DNA from: Baia soyae
GTDB taxonomy: Bacteria > Bacillota > Bacilli > Thermoactinomycetales > Thermoactinomycetaceae
Direction: 5' to 3'
NCBI RefSeq assembly: GCF_004341445.1
Contig: NZ_SLXV01000004.1
Coordinates: forward strand, 1 to 64,000
DNA: 64,000 bases
Shown: positions 19,583-28,909 of the stretch, piece by piece
Numbering within the stretch: the stretch's first letter is position 1
How the letters are laid out: each line of letters starts with the position of its first letter
Made by a program: the position numbers and the translations under genes
The notes under the pieces: generated by a model
Told to the model about the DNA's origin: nothing
Seen by the model: the letters and a program-made list of their open reading frames with translations, nothing else
Databases searched by the model: none

Positions 19583-20278
19583 ATGAAGAAAAAAGCAGTA
19601 GTTGTGTTAAGCGGTGGTCTAGACAGTACCACTTGTATGGGGATTGCCGAGCATCGAGGATATGAATTATATCCGATTACCTTCTTCTACAATCAACTTC
19701 ATCAACGTGAAGTGGAGCAAGCAAAATGTGTCGCCGCTCACTACGGAGTGAGTCAAAGCCATAAGATAGTTGATCTCTCTTATCTGGGGCAACTCGGGGG
19801 CAGTGCTTTAACTGACTCAACCATTCAAGTTCCCACAACAGGCGTTAATGAAGACGAAATTCCAGCCACTTATGTTCCCGCACGAAACTTGATTTTTTTG
19901 TCGATGGCTACTGCTTATGCGGAAGTAATCAGCGCTAAAAAAATATTCGTTGGAGTTAGTGCTGTAGACTATAGTGGATACCCCGACTGTAGACCTGAAT
20001 TTATTCAATCGATGTCAGAGACAATCAATTTAGCTACTAAGATGGGCGTAACCTCTGGTTCGGAAGACCGTCTCTCCATAGAAGCCCCGCTTATTCATTT
20101 GAATAAAGGAGAAACCGTAAAATGGGGATTGGAATTAGAAGTTCCTTATCATCTTACTACCTCTTGTTATCAGGGTTCTGAAGAGGCTTGTGGGGTTTGT
20201 GATAGTTGTCTCCTTCGTTTAAAAGGCTTTACTGAAAACGATGCTACGGATCCGATTCCCTATGCACAGAAGTCTTGA
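19583..20278 (+). CDS. queC: 7-cyano-7-deazaguanine synthase
   Basis: ATP-dependent conversion of 7-carboxy-7-deazaguanine and ammonia to preQ0. The PP-loop VVLSGGLDSTTC lies near the N-terminus. The C-terminal zinc site has four cysteines (C-YQGSEEAC-GVC-DSC). Length 231, start ATG 19583 with GGAGG upstream. Second gene of the que operon. Confidence 0.97.
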   Translation: MKKKAVVVLSGGLDSTTCMGIAEHRGYELYPITFFYNQLHQREVEQAKCVAAHYGVSQSHKIVDLSYLGQLGGSALTDSTIQVPTTGVNEDEIPATYVPARNLIFLSMATAYAEVISAKKIFVGVSAVDYSGYPDCRPEFIQSMSETINLATKMGVTSGSEDRLSIEAPLIHLNKGETVKWGLELEVPYHLTTSCYQGSEEACGVCDSCLLRLKGFTENDATDPIPYAQKS

Positions 20279-20287
20279 GGTGAACGT

Positions 20288-20674
20288 ATGCAAGGTAAAT
20301 ACACATTAACCAAACACTTTTGGATCTCTTGCGCACATAGTGTACCTGGCGCCGGCAAATGTGAAAGAATTCACGGTCATAACTACAAAGTTACTTTTTG
20401 TGTAGATGGAACCAAACTAGACGAAAGCCAAATGCTAATCGATTTTCGTCTAGTTAAACATGTAATCGAAAAAAAGTACGACCATCACCTACTAAATGAC
20501 TTTCCAGAGTTTAATACCGAATTAGGTGGTGCTGCGCCTTCAACCGAAAAAGTTGCGGAAATCTTTTTCTATGCGATTGACCAGCTTTGTGAGCAAAAAT
20601 CCAACCAACCAACCCTTCGCTGGGTAGAAGTACAAGAAACCAATGAAGCTTTTGTTCGCTTCGAACGAGCTTAA
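20288..20674 (+). CDS. queD: 6-carboxytetrahydropterin synthase
   Basis: QueD/PTPS-family enzyme turning dihydroneopterin triphosphate into 6-carboxytetrahydropterin. It has the catalytic cysteine and zinc histidines in CERIHGHNY (residues 25-33), the upstream zinc histidine in SCAHSVPG, and the distal YDHHLLND. At 128 residues it is a bacterial single-domain QueD. GAGGTGA lies before ATG 20288. Third gene of the que operon. Confidence 0.96.
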   Translation: MQGKYTLTKHFWISCAHSVPGAGKCERIHGHNYKVTFCVDGTKLDESQMLIDFRLVKHVIEKKYDHHLLNDFPEFNTELGGAAPSTEKVAEIFFYAIDQLCEQKSNQPTLRWVEVQETNEAFVRFERA

Positions 20675-20702
20675 ACTAACGCACTGAGATGAGGATAATA
20701 TA

Positions 20703-21185
20703 ATGGCTCAACATGATCTAGACTTACAATTACTTGGGCAAAAAACAAACTACCACTTTGAATACAACCCAGATGTATTGGAGTCATTTGATAATCGACA
20801 CCCTGACACGGACTACTTTGTAAAATTCAATACTCCTGAGTTTACCAGCTTGTGTCCAATTACCAACCAACCTGACTTTGCCACACTCTACATTAGCTAT
20901 GTACCAGATCAGAAACTGGTTGAAAGTAAATCACTGAAGCTCTATCTTTTTAGCTTCCGAAATCATGGTGACTTTCATGAAAACTGCATTGTGGTCATCA
21001 TGAAAGATCTGATCAAGCTACTGGATCCAAAGTACATCGAGGTTTGGGGCAAGTTTCTACCTCGTGGTGGAGTCAGCATTGACCCATATGCAAACTACGG
21101 AAAGTCTGGTACTCGCTGGGAAGCAATTGCCGAGCAACGCCTTGCACAACATGACCTCTATCCTGAGACCATTACCAATCGGTAA
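20703..21185 (+). CDS. queF: NADPH-dependent preQ0 reductase (7-cyano-7-deazaguanine reductase)
   Basis: Type I (YkvM-like) QueF of 160 residues, reducing the nitrile of preQ0 to preQ1. The catalytic cysteine lies in [11 protein letters not shown] (near 56) and the NADPH motif [20 protein letters not shown] follows. It closes the que operon; the terminator at 21191 follows at once. Confidence 0.97.
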   Translation: MAQHDLDLQLLGQKTNYHFEYNPDVLESFDNRHPDTDYFVKFNTPEFTSLCPITNQPDFATLYISYVPDQKLVESKSLKLYLFSFRNHGDFHENCIVVIMKDLIKLLDPKYIEVWGKFLPRGGVSIDPYANYGKSGTRWEAIAEQRLAQHDLYPETITNR

Positions 21186-21190
21186 AAACA

Positions 21191-21228
21191 AAAAAACCTA
21201 GTGATCTATGTGATCACTAGGTTTTTTT
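21191..21228. terminator. Bidirectional terminator shared by queF and the phosphopantetheinyl transferase gene
   Basis: AAAAAACCTAGTGATC and GATCACTAGGTTTTTT are exact complements around TATGT. The stop codon of the minus-strand gene (21206-21208) lies in the hairpin, so the right arm also encodes that protein's C-terminus. Confidence 0.9.
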
Positions 21229-21928
21229 CAAGCTTGGATAATTCATCGTATTTGATCTCTTTCACTCTGTAAAATGGTTCTGCTTCCTGCTTTGAACTTA
21301 GTGCAATCGATATCATGCAATCTGGCTTGGGATGAAACGTATAAAAGTGATATTCACCATCAAACTCCCTATGATGAAGAAGAGGTACGGTAAATGATAA
21401 CGGCTTCATGGAAAAGCCTTTACCCGCTGCCTTCATAACTGCCTCTTTCCGAGTCCAAAGCCAGTAAAAATGTTGAAGCCTAGTTTCAAGATCATTTGGC
21501 TTTTTAACAAATGCTTGTTCTTCTTCTTGAAACACGAGAGGCATTACTTCCAAGTGATCTTTGACTGTGTTTTCAACATCAATCCCAACTTCACCCGTTC
21601 GCGTAACAGCACATGCCACGAGACCGTCTGTATGGGTTAGGTTAAAATAGATCTGTTTCTTCTCTTGTAAGTTCGGAGTTAGATACAGCTTCCCATATTC
21701 GTTTTCTTGAAACCTTATATCAGCCGATTCTAACCCCAAATATTGACCTAGTACCCCTTTTAACAACATTCTTCCCAACAGGAACTCTTTCTTCTTATGG
21801 TCAACTAGATAAGAATAGAGTTTTTCTGCTTCTTTTTGATCTAAGATAGCTGTATACGGGCTCAACTCATCAGAATGCATAGCTGAAGGAATCTTAATCC
21901 AATAAATTTCTACGGTGTTTTTATTCAT
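21206..21928 (-). CDS. 4'-phosphopantetheinyl transferase, Sfp type
   Basis: Transfers the phosphopantetheine arm of CoA to carrier-protein serines. The 240-residue two-domain (Sfp/AcpT) protein shows FNLTHTDGLVACA, the metal-binding GEVGIDVE (near 114) and WLWTRKEAVMKAAGKG (WxxKEA, near 160). No acyl-carrier protein, NRPS or PKS gene lies in the window, so its client cannot be named. The ATG at 21928 lacks a strong Shine-Dalgarno sequence; AAAGGATTAAAATGA lies upstream. The last codons form one arm of the terminator shared with queF. Confidence 0.92.
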   Translation of the reverse strand: MNKNTVEIYWIKIPSAMHSDELSPYTAILDQKEAEKLYSYLVDHKKKEFLLGRMLLKGVLGQYLGLESADIRFQENEYGKLYLTPNLQEKKQIYFNLTHTDGLVACAVTRTGEVGIDVENTVKDHLEVMPLVFQEEEQAFVKKPNDLETRLQHFYWLWTRKEAVMKAAGKGFSMKPLSFTVPLLHHREFDGEYHFYTFHPKPDCMISIALSSKQEAEPFYRVKEIKYDELSKLEKNLVIT

Positions 21929-22004
21929 TCATTTTAATCCTTTGATTTTTGTATTCATTATATCAGCATCCGCCCTACATTCTCAAAGGATTGTTGAACC
22001 CTAG

Positions 22005-22646
22005 TTAAATAGCCTCTGGTTTGATCCCCATGAATTCCCGTAACTTACTCATATCCGTTAAATCCTGATTGCACTCCTGACTATCCAGACACATATAATT
22101 TCCGGATACCAATTCTTGACTTCGTTTCGTCGTTACCAGTCCAATCTGGCTTCCCATTCGACTCTGGTTACATAAACAGCAGAAGCTACTTTTATTTCCG
22201 GAAAGGGGCGTGTATCGACACGCAAGGCCATATAGTTCTCCCTCTTCATAGTAAACAAGGTAAAGAGACTGTGTTCCTACGTCCCGCCAACCTAAATAAC
22301 CGAGAGTAGAATCATCCATGTTTTCAAAATCGGGTATATTCATCTTTTTTACTTTCGGAAACAGCTTTCGAACTTGGCTCGATGTAACCTTTGGAAACTT
22401 CTCTACGTAAGGGGATAGTAGCTTCATAAATTCATTTACTTCATCCTGTCCACGAAATCTGCTTACATTTCGAAATAAATCCTTAACCTCAGGATCCAAA
22501 CGATGAATCACTTCCCCGATCTTTATTTCCACTGCCTCTTCAATCGCTCGCAATGTCCGAAAATCACCCACAAAGTAAACCGTTTGAATGAGATGATGTA
22601 ACTGCTGACGAATGAAATTGCGTTCATAAGGTTTGAGTAATTCCAT
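22005..22646 (-). CDS. FusB/FusC-type EF-G-binding zinc protein
   Basis: The 213-residue protein looks like the FusB/FusC/FBP family, which binds elongation factor G and releases it from the ribosome; plasmid members confer fusidic acid resistance. The N-terminal half is helical (LLKPYERNFIRQQL...). The C-terminal half has a treble-clef zinc finger: FCCLCNQSR (near 166), GLVTTKRS, and MCLDSQECN (near 190) supply the cysteines. GAGGGAGAA lies before the ATG. It is probably a housekeeping chromosomal homologue; resistance cannot be inferred from sequence. Confidence 0.8.
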   Translation of the reverse strand: MELLKPYERNFIRQQLHHLIQTVYFVGDFRTLRAIEEAVEIKIGEVIHRLDPEVKDLFRNVSRFRGQDEVNEFMKLLSPYVEKFPKVTSSQVRKLFPKVKKMNIPDFENMDDSTLGYLGWRDVGTQSLYLVYYEEGELYGLACRYTPLSGNKSSFCCLCNQSRMGSQIGLVTTKRSQELVSGNYMCLDSQECNQDLTDMSKLREFMGIKPEAI

Positions 22647-22691
22647 TTATGTATTCTCCCTCTCATTTATGAACTTCTAATTTTTAAAGAT

Positions 22692-23375
22692 CTATACCTG
22701 AGCTTCTTCCTCCATGAGTTGCCCACCTATTGATAGAACCAGCAAACGTAATCCCTCACAATCACTGGTAGCCCGATGACTTGGAATGTATTCAATTTCT
22801 TTCTGCCCTAACGCCCTTGTTAAGGAAACAAAGCGTTCATCTCGGTGTAACTGCTTATACATTTTCATCACACACCGCGGATCGTAACTAATCAGTGGCA
22901 ATTGATACTTCTTACAGGTTCTACGAATCATCATGATATCTGCATCAGAGGCATACATTAAAACGGTCTTCCCTTGAATAATGCTACCTACTTCCGGCCA
23001 AATTTCAGACCATCCAGGGGCATCTTGTACCATTTCATCTGTAATACCATGGATATCCGTCGTCCGCTTTGGAATCGGCTGAGAAGGTTTGACAAGTGAT
23101 TCGAATAAAATCGTTCCCTCCGCGTCTGTGATACCGATCTCAATAATTTCGTCCTCCCGTCCACCCCCTGTAGACTCCGTATCCAGCACTAACCAATCTC
23201 GTTTTAGATACCATTTCCGAAATAATTGTTTGCTCTGTTCAAATTCCTTCTCCACTTCTTTACATTTTTTCTCATAACATAGTGGACAAAGATTTACTTC
23301 TTCCATCCGTGCACGTTTCTTACAGCGTTTACATCGTTGAATTTTTGGTTCGTTTTGTGTTTGATTTTGTTTCAT
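22692..23375 (-). CDS. DnaQ-like 3'-5' exonuclease with N-terminal cysteine cluster
   Basis: The catalytic domain has the DEDDh signatures: DTESTGGG (first acidic pair, near residue 67), TDIHGITDEMV, ASDADIMMIRR (second Asp) and the HRATSDCEGL block (His and last Asp). This resembles the epsilon/PolC exonuclease group. In front lie four cysteines in two CxxC pairs (CKRCKKRARM...CPLCYEKKC) and a helical linker, suggesting a zinc ribbon that binds nucleic acid. Start ATG 23375 is chosen after AAGGGG; a GTG at 23399 is possible. It is upstream of the FusB-like gene by 45 bases, perhaps in one transcript. The substrate is not known. Confidence 0.82.
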   Translation of the reverse strand: MKQNQTQNEPKIQRCKRCKKRARMEEVNLCPLCYEKKCKEVEKEFEQSKQLFRKWYLKRDWLVLDTESTGGGREDEIIEIGITDAEGTILFESLVKPSQPIPKRTTDIHGITDEMVQDAPGWSEIWPEVGSIIQGKTVLMYASDADIMMIRRTCKKYQLPLISYDPRCVMKMYKQLHRDERFVSLTRALGQKEIEYIPSHRATSDCEGLRLLVLSIGGQLMEEEAQV

Positions 23376-23549
23376 ATGAGTAAATTTCCCCTTGTGCACA
23401 ATCCCAAACGAAATGTTTATCAGTTTATATGTATACTCTCTTACTACTATATCCTAACTGGCCTCATTCACACTATCAAATAATGAGACAAAAGGACTAA
23501 TCTGTTAACTAAAAACTAGAATCATGACGAATCATAGAAGGATATGACT

Positions 23550-24440
23550 CTAGTGAACAGCCCTCATCTTAAAATGTCCACCCTTTACCTCATGAATATT
23601 ACCAACGGCCAAAAAAGCTTGTGGGTCTATATCTTCTACAATTTCCTTTAGCTTTACTTCTTCGAGGCGCGTCACAACACAGAAGATTACCTTTTTGTAC
23701 TCTCCCGTGTATCCACCTTCCCCGCTCAAGTAGGTAACCCCTCTTCCAAGGTGTTTCAAGATGCAATTGCCTAGCTTTTCCGGTTCTTCACTCATAATCC
23801 AAACGAGCTTGGTTTCATCAAATCCTGCGATTACAACGTCGAGGAGCTTAAATACGATGAAATAAGCAATAAAAGAATACATAGCACGCTCCCAACCAAA
23901 TAAAAAGCCCGCACTTCCCAAGATAAACAAGTTAAAGAACAAAACAATTTGACCGACAGAGAAGGGAGACCTCTTATTAAAAAGGATGGCAAGAATCTCA
24001 GTTCCATCAAGAGATCCGCCATATCGAATGACTAACCCAACTCCAATCCCTACCATGATTCCACCAAATATAGATGCCAGTAGAGGGTCATTTGTGAGAG
24101 GAGGCAGCGAGTGAAGAGAATAGGTGCCGATCGACATAACTGCCACACCAAACATGGTGGAAAGCGCAAACGTTTTACCAATTTGCTTATACCCCAAGAA
24201 AAAGAATGGGAGATTTAGTACAAACAAAAGAATACCTAACTTCAGACCTGTTAAATAAGAGAGAATCATAGAAATACCAACAATCCCTCCATCAATTACC
24301 TGGTTGGGGAGTAAAAAAATTTCTAATCCGACGGCAACTAACATAGCTCCCAGTAAAATGACCAAAATACGTTTTAACAGATTTCTCTTTGTCAACTTAT
24401 GATGACTTGTTTTTTCCAACTTAGGGGGTACTATTTCCAA
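23550..24440 (-). CDS. YitT-family membrane protein (DUF161 + DUF2179)
   Basis: Five to six hydrophobic helices (about residues 22-195) are followed by a C-terminal cytoplasmic DUF2179 domain (FDETKLVWIMS... through FLAVGNIHEVKGGHFK). This is the YitT/YpjC architecture common in Firmicutes as several paralogues. It starts at TTG 24440 with AAAGGAG nine bases upstream. It is isolated on the minus strand; the function of the family is not established. Confidence 0.88.
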   Translation of the reverse strand: MEIVPPKLEKTSHHKLTKRNLLKRILVILLGAMLVAVGLEIFLLPNQVIDGGIVGISMILSYLTGLKLGILLFVLNLPFFFLGYKQIGKTFALSTMFGVAVMSIGTYSLHSLPPLTNDPLLASIFGGIMVGIGVGLVIRYGGSLDGTEILAILFNKRSPFSVGQIVLFFNLFILGSAGFLFGWERAMYSFIAYFIVFKLLDVVIAGFDETKLVWIMSEEPEKLGNCILKHLGRGVTYLSGEGGYTGEYKKVIFCVVTRLEEVKLKEIVEDIDPQAFLAVGNIHEVKGGHFKMRAVH

Positions 24441-24594
24441 CTGATTTAACTCCTTTAAACATGTATCACTTATAAGATCTTTGGATAGTATCCCCTGTTA
24501 TCTATTAGTTATGTTGTAAAAACAAATGAAACTTAAGAAAGCACACAACAGAGTAGTTGTCTCATATATGTAACTCTATGAATCTACAACAATA

Positions 24595-24629
24595 AAAGGC
24601 AGTAGACCTACATGTAGATCTACTGCCTT
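24595..24629 (-). terminator. Terminator of tdh-kbl
   Basis: AAGGCAGTAGA and TCTACTGCCTT pair around an inner self-complementary core; on the minus strand TTATTG follows. It lies about 20 bases past the kbl stop. Confidence 0.85.
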
Positions 24630-24648
24630 CTCTATTCTCACTATTTTA

Positions 24649-25827
24649 TTAGGAAATGACACCTAACTCTTTTCCAACCTTTTCAAAAGCAGCCAGTGCT
24701 TGTTGAAGATCTTCTTTGGTCTGGCTAGCTGTTACAATCGTCCGTACACGGGCTTTCCCTTTTTGAACAGTCGGGAAAGCAATTCCTTGGGCATATACAC
24801 CCTCTTCAAATAAGGCATCAGAAAACTTCATCGTGAGGGCATCATCACCAATAATAACGGGTGTAACAGGGGTTTCACTATGACCTGTATTAAAGCCTAG
24901 TCTAGAAAGTCCCTCTTTAAAGAAGCGGGCATTATCCCAAAGGCGTTCCATAATCTCAGGCTCTTCTAGCAACACATTAACTGCTTCCAAACAGGCAGCC
25001 GTTACTGCTGGTGGATGCGAAGTGCTAAATAAGAACGGGCGAGCACGTTGAATCAAATATTCACGTAATACTTTAGGCCCTGCTACATAACCTCCCAAGA
25101 CACCGATCGCCTTCGATAAGGTACCAATTTGAATATGCACACGACCATTTAGATCAAAATGATCAACCGTACCACGACCATTACGGCCCAAGACACCACT
25201 CGCATGAGCATCATCTACCATGACAATCGCATTGTATTTCTCTGCAAGCTCCACGATTTGCGGGAGCGGGGCAATGTTGCCATCCATACTAAATACGCCA
25301 TCCGTTACAATTAAGCGCATCCGTGCAGATTGCGTTTCTTGTAGCGCCTTCTCCAAATCTTCCATATCCACATGCTTATAAATTCGGCGTCCTGCTTTCG
25401 TAAGACGAATGCCATCGATAATGCTGGCATGGTTTAGCTCATCACTAATCACTACATCTTCAGCAGATAAAATCGTTGCCACAACCCCGACATTGGCGGT
25501 AAATCCAGATTGGAATACTAGAGCTGCTTCTGTATGTTTGAACTCAGCCAATTTACGCTCAAATTCCTCATGAAGAGAAAATGTCCCCGCAATGGTACGA
25601 ACAGAACCTGTACCAGCACCAAATTTTTCAACCGCCTCAATCGCTGCCTTACGCAAACGCGGATGGGTCGTTAGACCTAAGTAGTTATTCGATGAAAGCT
25701 GAATGGCTTCTTTTCCACGAATCACAACCCGAGCACCTTGCTCTGATTCGATTTCCGTAAGCTGACGATACATGCCTGCATCTTTCCAGCTTTGAATTTC
25801 CTCTTCCAGATGTGCAAATGGGTTCAT
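24649..25827 (-). CDS. kbl: Glycine C-acetyltransferase (2-amino-3-ketobutyrate CoA ligase)
   Basis: PLP enzyme of the alpha-oxoamine synthase family that splits 2-amino-3-oxobutyrate with CoA into glycine and acetyl-CoA. The PLP lysine is in [12 protein letters not shown] (near residue 241); [11 protein letters not shown] carries the PLP-contacting Asp and His; [11 protein letters not shown] is the N-terminal block. Length 392. AGAGGTG lies before ATG. It is paired with tdh upstream (36 bases), giving the complete threonine-to-glycine route. Confidence 0.95.
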   Translation of the reverse strand: MNPFAHLEEEIQSWKDAGMYRQLTEIESEQGARVVIRGKEAIQLSSNNYLGLTTHPRLRKAAIEAVEKFGAGTGSVRTIAGTFSLHEEFERKLAEFKHTEAALVFQSGFTANVGVVATILSAEDVVISDELNHASIIDGIRLTKAGRRIYKHVDMEDLEKALQETQSARMRLIVTDGVFSMDGNIAPLPQIVELAEKYNAIVMVDDAHASGVLGRNGRGTVDHFDLNGRVHIQIGTLSKAIGVLGGYVAGPKVLREYLIQRARPFLFSTSHPPAVTAACLEAVNVLLEEPEIMERLWDNARFFKEGLSRLGFNTGHSETPVTPVIIGDDALTMKFSDALFEEGVYAQGIAFPTVQKGKARVRTIVTASQTKEDLQQALAAFEKVGKELGVIS

Positions 25828-25863
25828 GCTTACACCTCTTCTGTTATCGTTTTATCTATTTCA

Positions 25864-26904
25864 TTATAGAGAAAAAACAACTTTCCCACTACGTCCACTT
25901 TTCATTAGTTCAAATCCTTCTTCAAAATCATCTAAGGATAGGCGGTGTGTAACGAGTGGATTCAAGTCTACAGCTCCTGACTCTAAGAAAGAAGCAGTTT
26001 GTTGCCATGTCTCATACATGCGGCGTCCTGTGATCCCTTTGACTGTAATTCCTTTAAACACAATGTCATTGGTTATATCTAATTCAATCGGACGAGTCGG
26101 TAGGCTTAGGATGGAGATTCTCCCTCCTGGAGTTAGCATCTCAAATGCCTGTTTCATCGCAATCGGATGTCCAGACATCTCCAAAGCTACTTCTACACCC
26201 TCTCCTCGCGTAATGGCTTGGATCGCTTTTACTGGGTCTTCTTTATGAGAGCGAATGATATGTGTAGCTCCCATCTGTTCAGCAAGGTTCAAACGATATT
26301 CATTTACATCTAGCGCAATTACTTTAGAGGCACCAGCTGCTTTAGCAACCGCCGCCGCCATAATACCAATCGGACCACATCCTACTACAGCGACACTACG
26401 TCCAGCTACCTCTCCTGATAAGACCGTATGAACAGCATTTCCCATCGGTTCCATTAAGGATGCGATTTCAAATGGCAAGCTTGGATCATTCACCCATAAA
26501 TTAGATGCCGGAAGGGCAACATATTTGGTAAAGCATCCATCTCTATCTACCCCGATGATTTGAGTGTTAAGGCAAACATGGTAATCATTCCGTCGACACG
26601 CTACACAATGACCACATACGATATGGGTTTCGGCAGAGACATGATCACCTACTTGCAAATTGGAAACGTTTTCACCAACCGCTACTACAACTCCACCCAA
26701 TTCATGACCAAATACATAAGGTGGTTTAACCCGGCTCTGTGCCCATTCATCCCATGTATAAATATGAACATCTGTTCCACAGATACTGGAAGCTTTTACC
26801 TCAATTAATGCTTCATCTGGCCCAATGGTTGGGATTGGTACTTCACGTAATTGTGCCCCTTCATCTTGATGATGTTTAACCAGAGCGCGCATAGTTCCCT
26901 CCAT
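25864..26904 (-). CDS. tdh: L-threonine 3-dehydrogenase
   Basis: Zinc-containing medium-chain dehydrogenase oxidising threonine to 2-amino-3-oxobutyrate with NAD. Catalytic zinc ligands are in SSICGTDVHIY and GHELGGVV. The structural-zinc cysteines are in CGHCVACRRNDYHVC (near 95-110). The NAD fold is at VVGCGPIGIMAAAVA. From ATG 26904 (AAAGGAG eight bases before) the protein has 346 residues, as in Bacillus Tdh. It is first of tdh-kbl and divergent from the DHA2 exporter gene. Confidence 0.95.
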   Translation of the reverse strand: MEGTMRALVKHHQDEGAQLREVPIPTIGPDEALIEVKASSICGTDVHIYTWDEWAQSRVKPPYVFGHELGGVVVAVGENVSNLQVGDHVSAETHIVCGHCVACRRNDYHVCLNTQIIGVDRDGCFTKYVALPASNLWVNDPSLPFEIASLMEPMGNAVHTVLSGEVAGRSVAVVGCGPIGIMAAAVAKAAGASKVIALDVNEYRLNLAEQMGATHIIRSHKEDPVKAIQAITRGEGVEVALEMSGHPIAMKQAFEMLTPGGRISILSLPTRPIELDITNDIVFKGITVKGITGRRMYETWQQTASFLESGAVDLNPLVTHRLSLDDFEEGFELMKSGRSGKVVFSL

Positions 26905-27024
26905 GACGGACACTCCTTTCCTTTTCCTCGTTCGGTTATATATAAGATCATGAATCATTATAAATGATTTAAGGCCATAAGGGTAGTAGCAACATGTCCT
27001 TTTAGAGCGGACAAAACTCATTGA

Positions 27025-27054
27025 TTGACCCAATCGGGGCCAGATTGATATAAT
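27025..27054 (+). promoter_or_regulatory. Strong promoter of the DHA2 exporter gene, with inverted half-sites
   Basis: -35 TTGACC (27025-27030), an 18-base spacer, -10 TATAAT (27049-27054). GATTG (27023-27027), CAATC (27031-27035) and GATTG (27043-27047) alternate in orientation across the promoter and could be a repressor site. Confidence 0.75.
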
Positions 27055-27124
27055 GAATTTCGTTATTCGAAAGACGTTAATAGCTTCCTATATAACAAAA
27101 CAAAAATACGTTGGAGGAATTACC

Positions 27125-28663
27125 TTGCAAGGGAAAAATAAACTGGTTCTTCTAGCCATGGCACTTGGTATCTTAATGGCGTCGCTAGATAACACGATCA
27201 CCTCTGCTGCAATTAATGCCGTCATTGAGGATATTGGCGGTTTTGACCGAGTAAGCTGGGTGTTTACCGCTTATGTGCTCGCTTCCACCAGTACGATGTT
27301 AGTTTTTGGCAAAATGTCTGATATCTTTGGTCGGAAATTACTATACTTAATTGGAATTGGGCTGTTTCTCACTGGGTCTGTCCTATGTGGATTCTCCCAA
27401 AATATTGATCAGTTGATCTGGTCACGTGTCCTTCAAGGGATTGGTGCCGGGTCACTCATGCCCATTAGTTTTACCATTATCTTTTCATTGTTCACTGATC
27501 CAAAAGAAGCATCTAAGCTCACTGGTGTATTTGCTGGGATCTTCGGATTATCTTCTGTAGCAGGGCCACAGCTCGGAACATGGATCTCCTCTTCTTTGGA
27601 TTGGCGTTGGTGTTTCTTTGTAAACGTGCCCGTTGGCATCCTAGCCTTTGTCATTCTACTGTTTGCTCTACAAGAATCTCGTTCTCAAGTACGACCTAAG
27701 ATTGATTACTTCGGAACCGTCTTTATTATTATTACAACCGTTTCGTTTATGCTCGCAGTCGAGTGGGGTGGAAAAGAGTATGCATGGGGGTCTTGGCAGA
27801 TTATTGGTTTATTTGCCCTCTCCATGATATTTGGAGTCGCCTTTATCATGACCGAGAAGAGGGTTGCCGAACCTATCTTGCCACTGCACCTCTTTAAAAA
27901 CAAAGTAGTACGTGGAACCAGTCTCATGTGTCTGTGCCAAGGTGCCATTCTGTTTGCTGCAATTACGTATCTACCTATCTTTGCCGTGGCTGTACTCGGA
28001 AAAACAAACTCTAACAGCCTACTTACTCCTATGATGTTTTCCTTGATGGTTGGGGCGAGTGTAGCAGGTATCCTGCAAAGTAAGATCTCCTTCCGTACTT
28101 TAGCGACGATTTCGATGCTATCTGCTATTGGAATTAGCATTGCACTAACCATGCTATCCCATACTGCATCCTGGACCACTATCACCATTCTGATGATCAT
28201 ATTGGGTGCCTTTGCACTAGGACCATTGATGAGTACTGCTCAAAATGCTATCGCGGCCAATGTAGAGCCTCGCTATCTAGGTATCACGAGTTCTATTATC
28301 GGTTTCTGGCGTAATATCGGTGGGGTATTAGGTGCTTCCATCATGGCAACGATCGTAAATAATCAACTCCAACATAAAATACAAGATGGTGCAACTAAAT
28401 TAGGCATCCCAGCAGATAAAGTGGATCAATTAGCAAATCCCGAAATTCTTATGCACGCTGGTGGGCAAGTCCCTCCACAAATTAAACAGTTTCTACGTGA
28501 TGCGCTCGAACTTGCTATCAACCACGGCTTTTATCTCGCTGTCGTCTTCTCCGTCATCGGGTTAATAGCGGCAATTAGTGTTGGCAAAGGCAATTTCTTA
28601 GAAGCTCGCTTTAAAAACCAAAAGGAAGCGTCCATGGCTACGGCAACAAATAAGGACGAATAG
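27125..28663 (+). CDS. DHA2-family (EmrB/QacA-like) major facilitator drug exporter
   Basis: About 14 membrane helices in 512 residues. The first helix has MASLDNTITSAA, the position of the D1 motif of 14-helix MFS exporters; GKMSDIFGRK is motif A in the first cytoplasmic loop; AGPQLGTWI resembles motif C of proton antiporters. It likely exports hydrophobic or cationic compounds by proton antiport. I start it at TTG 27125 after GGAGGAATTACC; the frame runs open back to 27053 but without a ribosome site. It has its own strong promoter 70 bases upstream. No regulator gene is adjacent. Confidence 0.9.
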   Translation: MQGKNKLVLLAMALGILMASLDNTITSAAINAVIEDIGGFDRVSWVFTAYVLASTSTMLVFGKMSDIFGRKLLYLIGIGLFLTGSVLCGFSQNIDQLIWSRVLQGIGAGSLMPISFTIIFSLFTDPKEASKLTGVFAGIFGLSSVAGPQLGTWISSSLDWRWCFFVNVPVGILAFVILLFALQESRSQVRPKIDYFGTVFIIITTVSFMLAVEWGGKEYAWGSWQIIGLFALSMIFGVAFIMTEKRVAEPILPLHLFKNKVVRGTSLMCLCQGAILFAAITYLPIFAVAVLGKTNSNSLLTPMMFSLMVGASVAGILQSKISFRTLATISMLSAIGISIALTMLSHTASWTTITILMIILGAFALGPLMSTAQNAIAANVEPRYLGITSSIIGFWRNIGGVLGASIMATIVNNQLQHKIQDGATKLGIPADKVDQLANPEILMHAGGQVPPQIKQFLRDALELAINHGFYLAVVFSVIGLIAAISVGKGNFLEARFKNQKEASMATATNKDE

Positions 28664-28675
28664 TTTTATCATAAC

Positions 28676-28730
28676 AAAAAGGTATTCTTTCCTCTTTCAC
28701 AACTTAAGGAGGGTGAGAATACCTTTTTTA
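28676..28730 (+). terminator. Terminator of the DHA2 exporter gene
   Basis: AAAAAGGTATTC pairs with GAATACCTTTTT around a loop of about 29 bases that has internal CCTC/GAGG-like pairing. A T tract follows. Confidence 0.85.
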
Positions 28731-28835
28731 TTTTATGTTCTTATTGATTGTAAGAGGATTTTTCATTTTTGTTTGTGTAGAAAACTAGTCTGATAATATA
28801 AAAATAATTTATAGACATTTATTTATGAAAATCCG

Positions 28836-28873
28836 ATAAAAACAAGGATCCCGAAAAATTCGAGATCCTTGTT
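28836..28873 (-). terminator. Terminator of korAB
   Basis: On the minus strand ACAAGGATC-T-CG, loop, CG-G-GATCCTTGT then TTTTATC. It lies 37 bases past the korB stop. The 105 bases between it and the exporter terminator show nothing recognisable. Confidence 0.85.
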
Positions 28874-28909
28874 CGTCTATATAAGGAAGAAAAATGAGGA
28901 CATAAGATC

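Noticed and set aside
28731-28835. Gap between two terminators
   Set aside because: A/T-rich, no promoter, repeat or frame that I can support.
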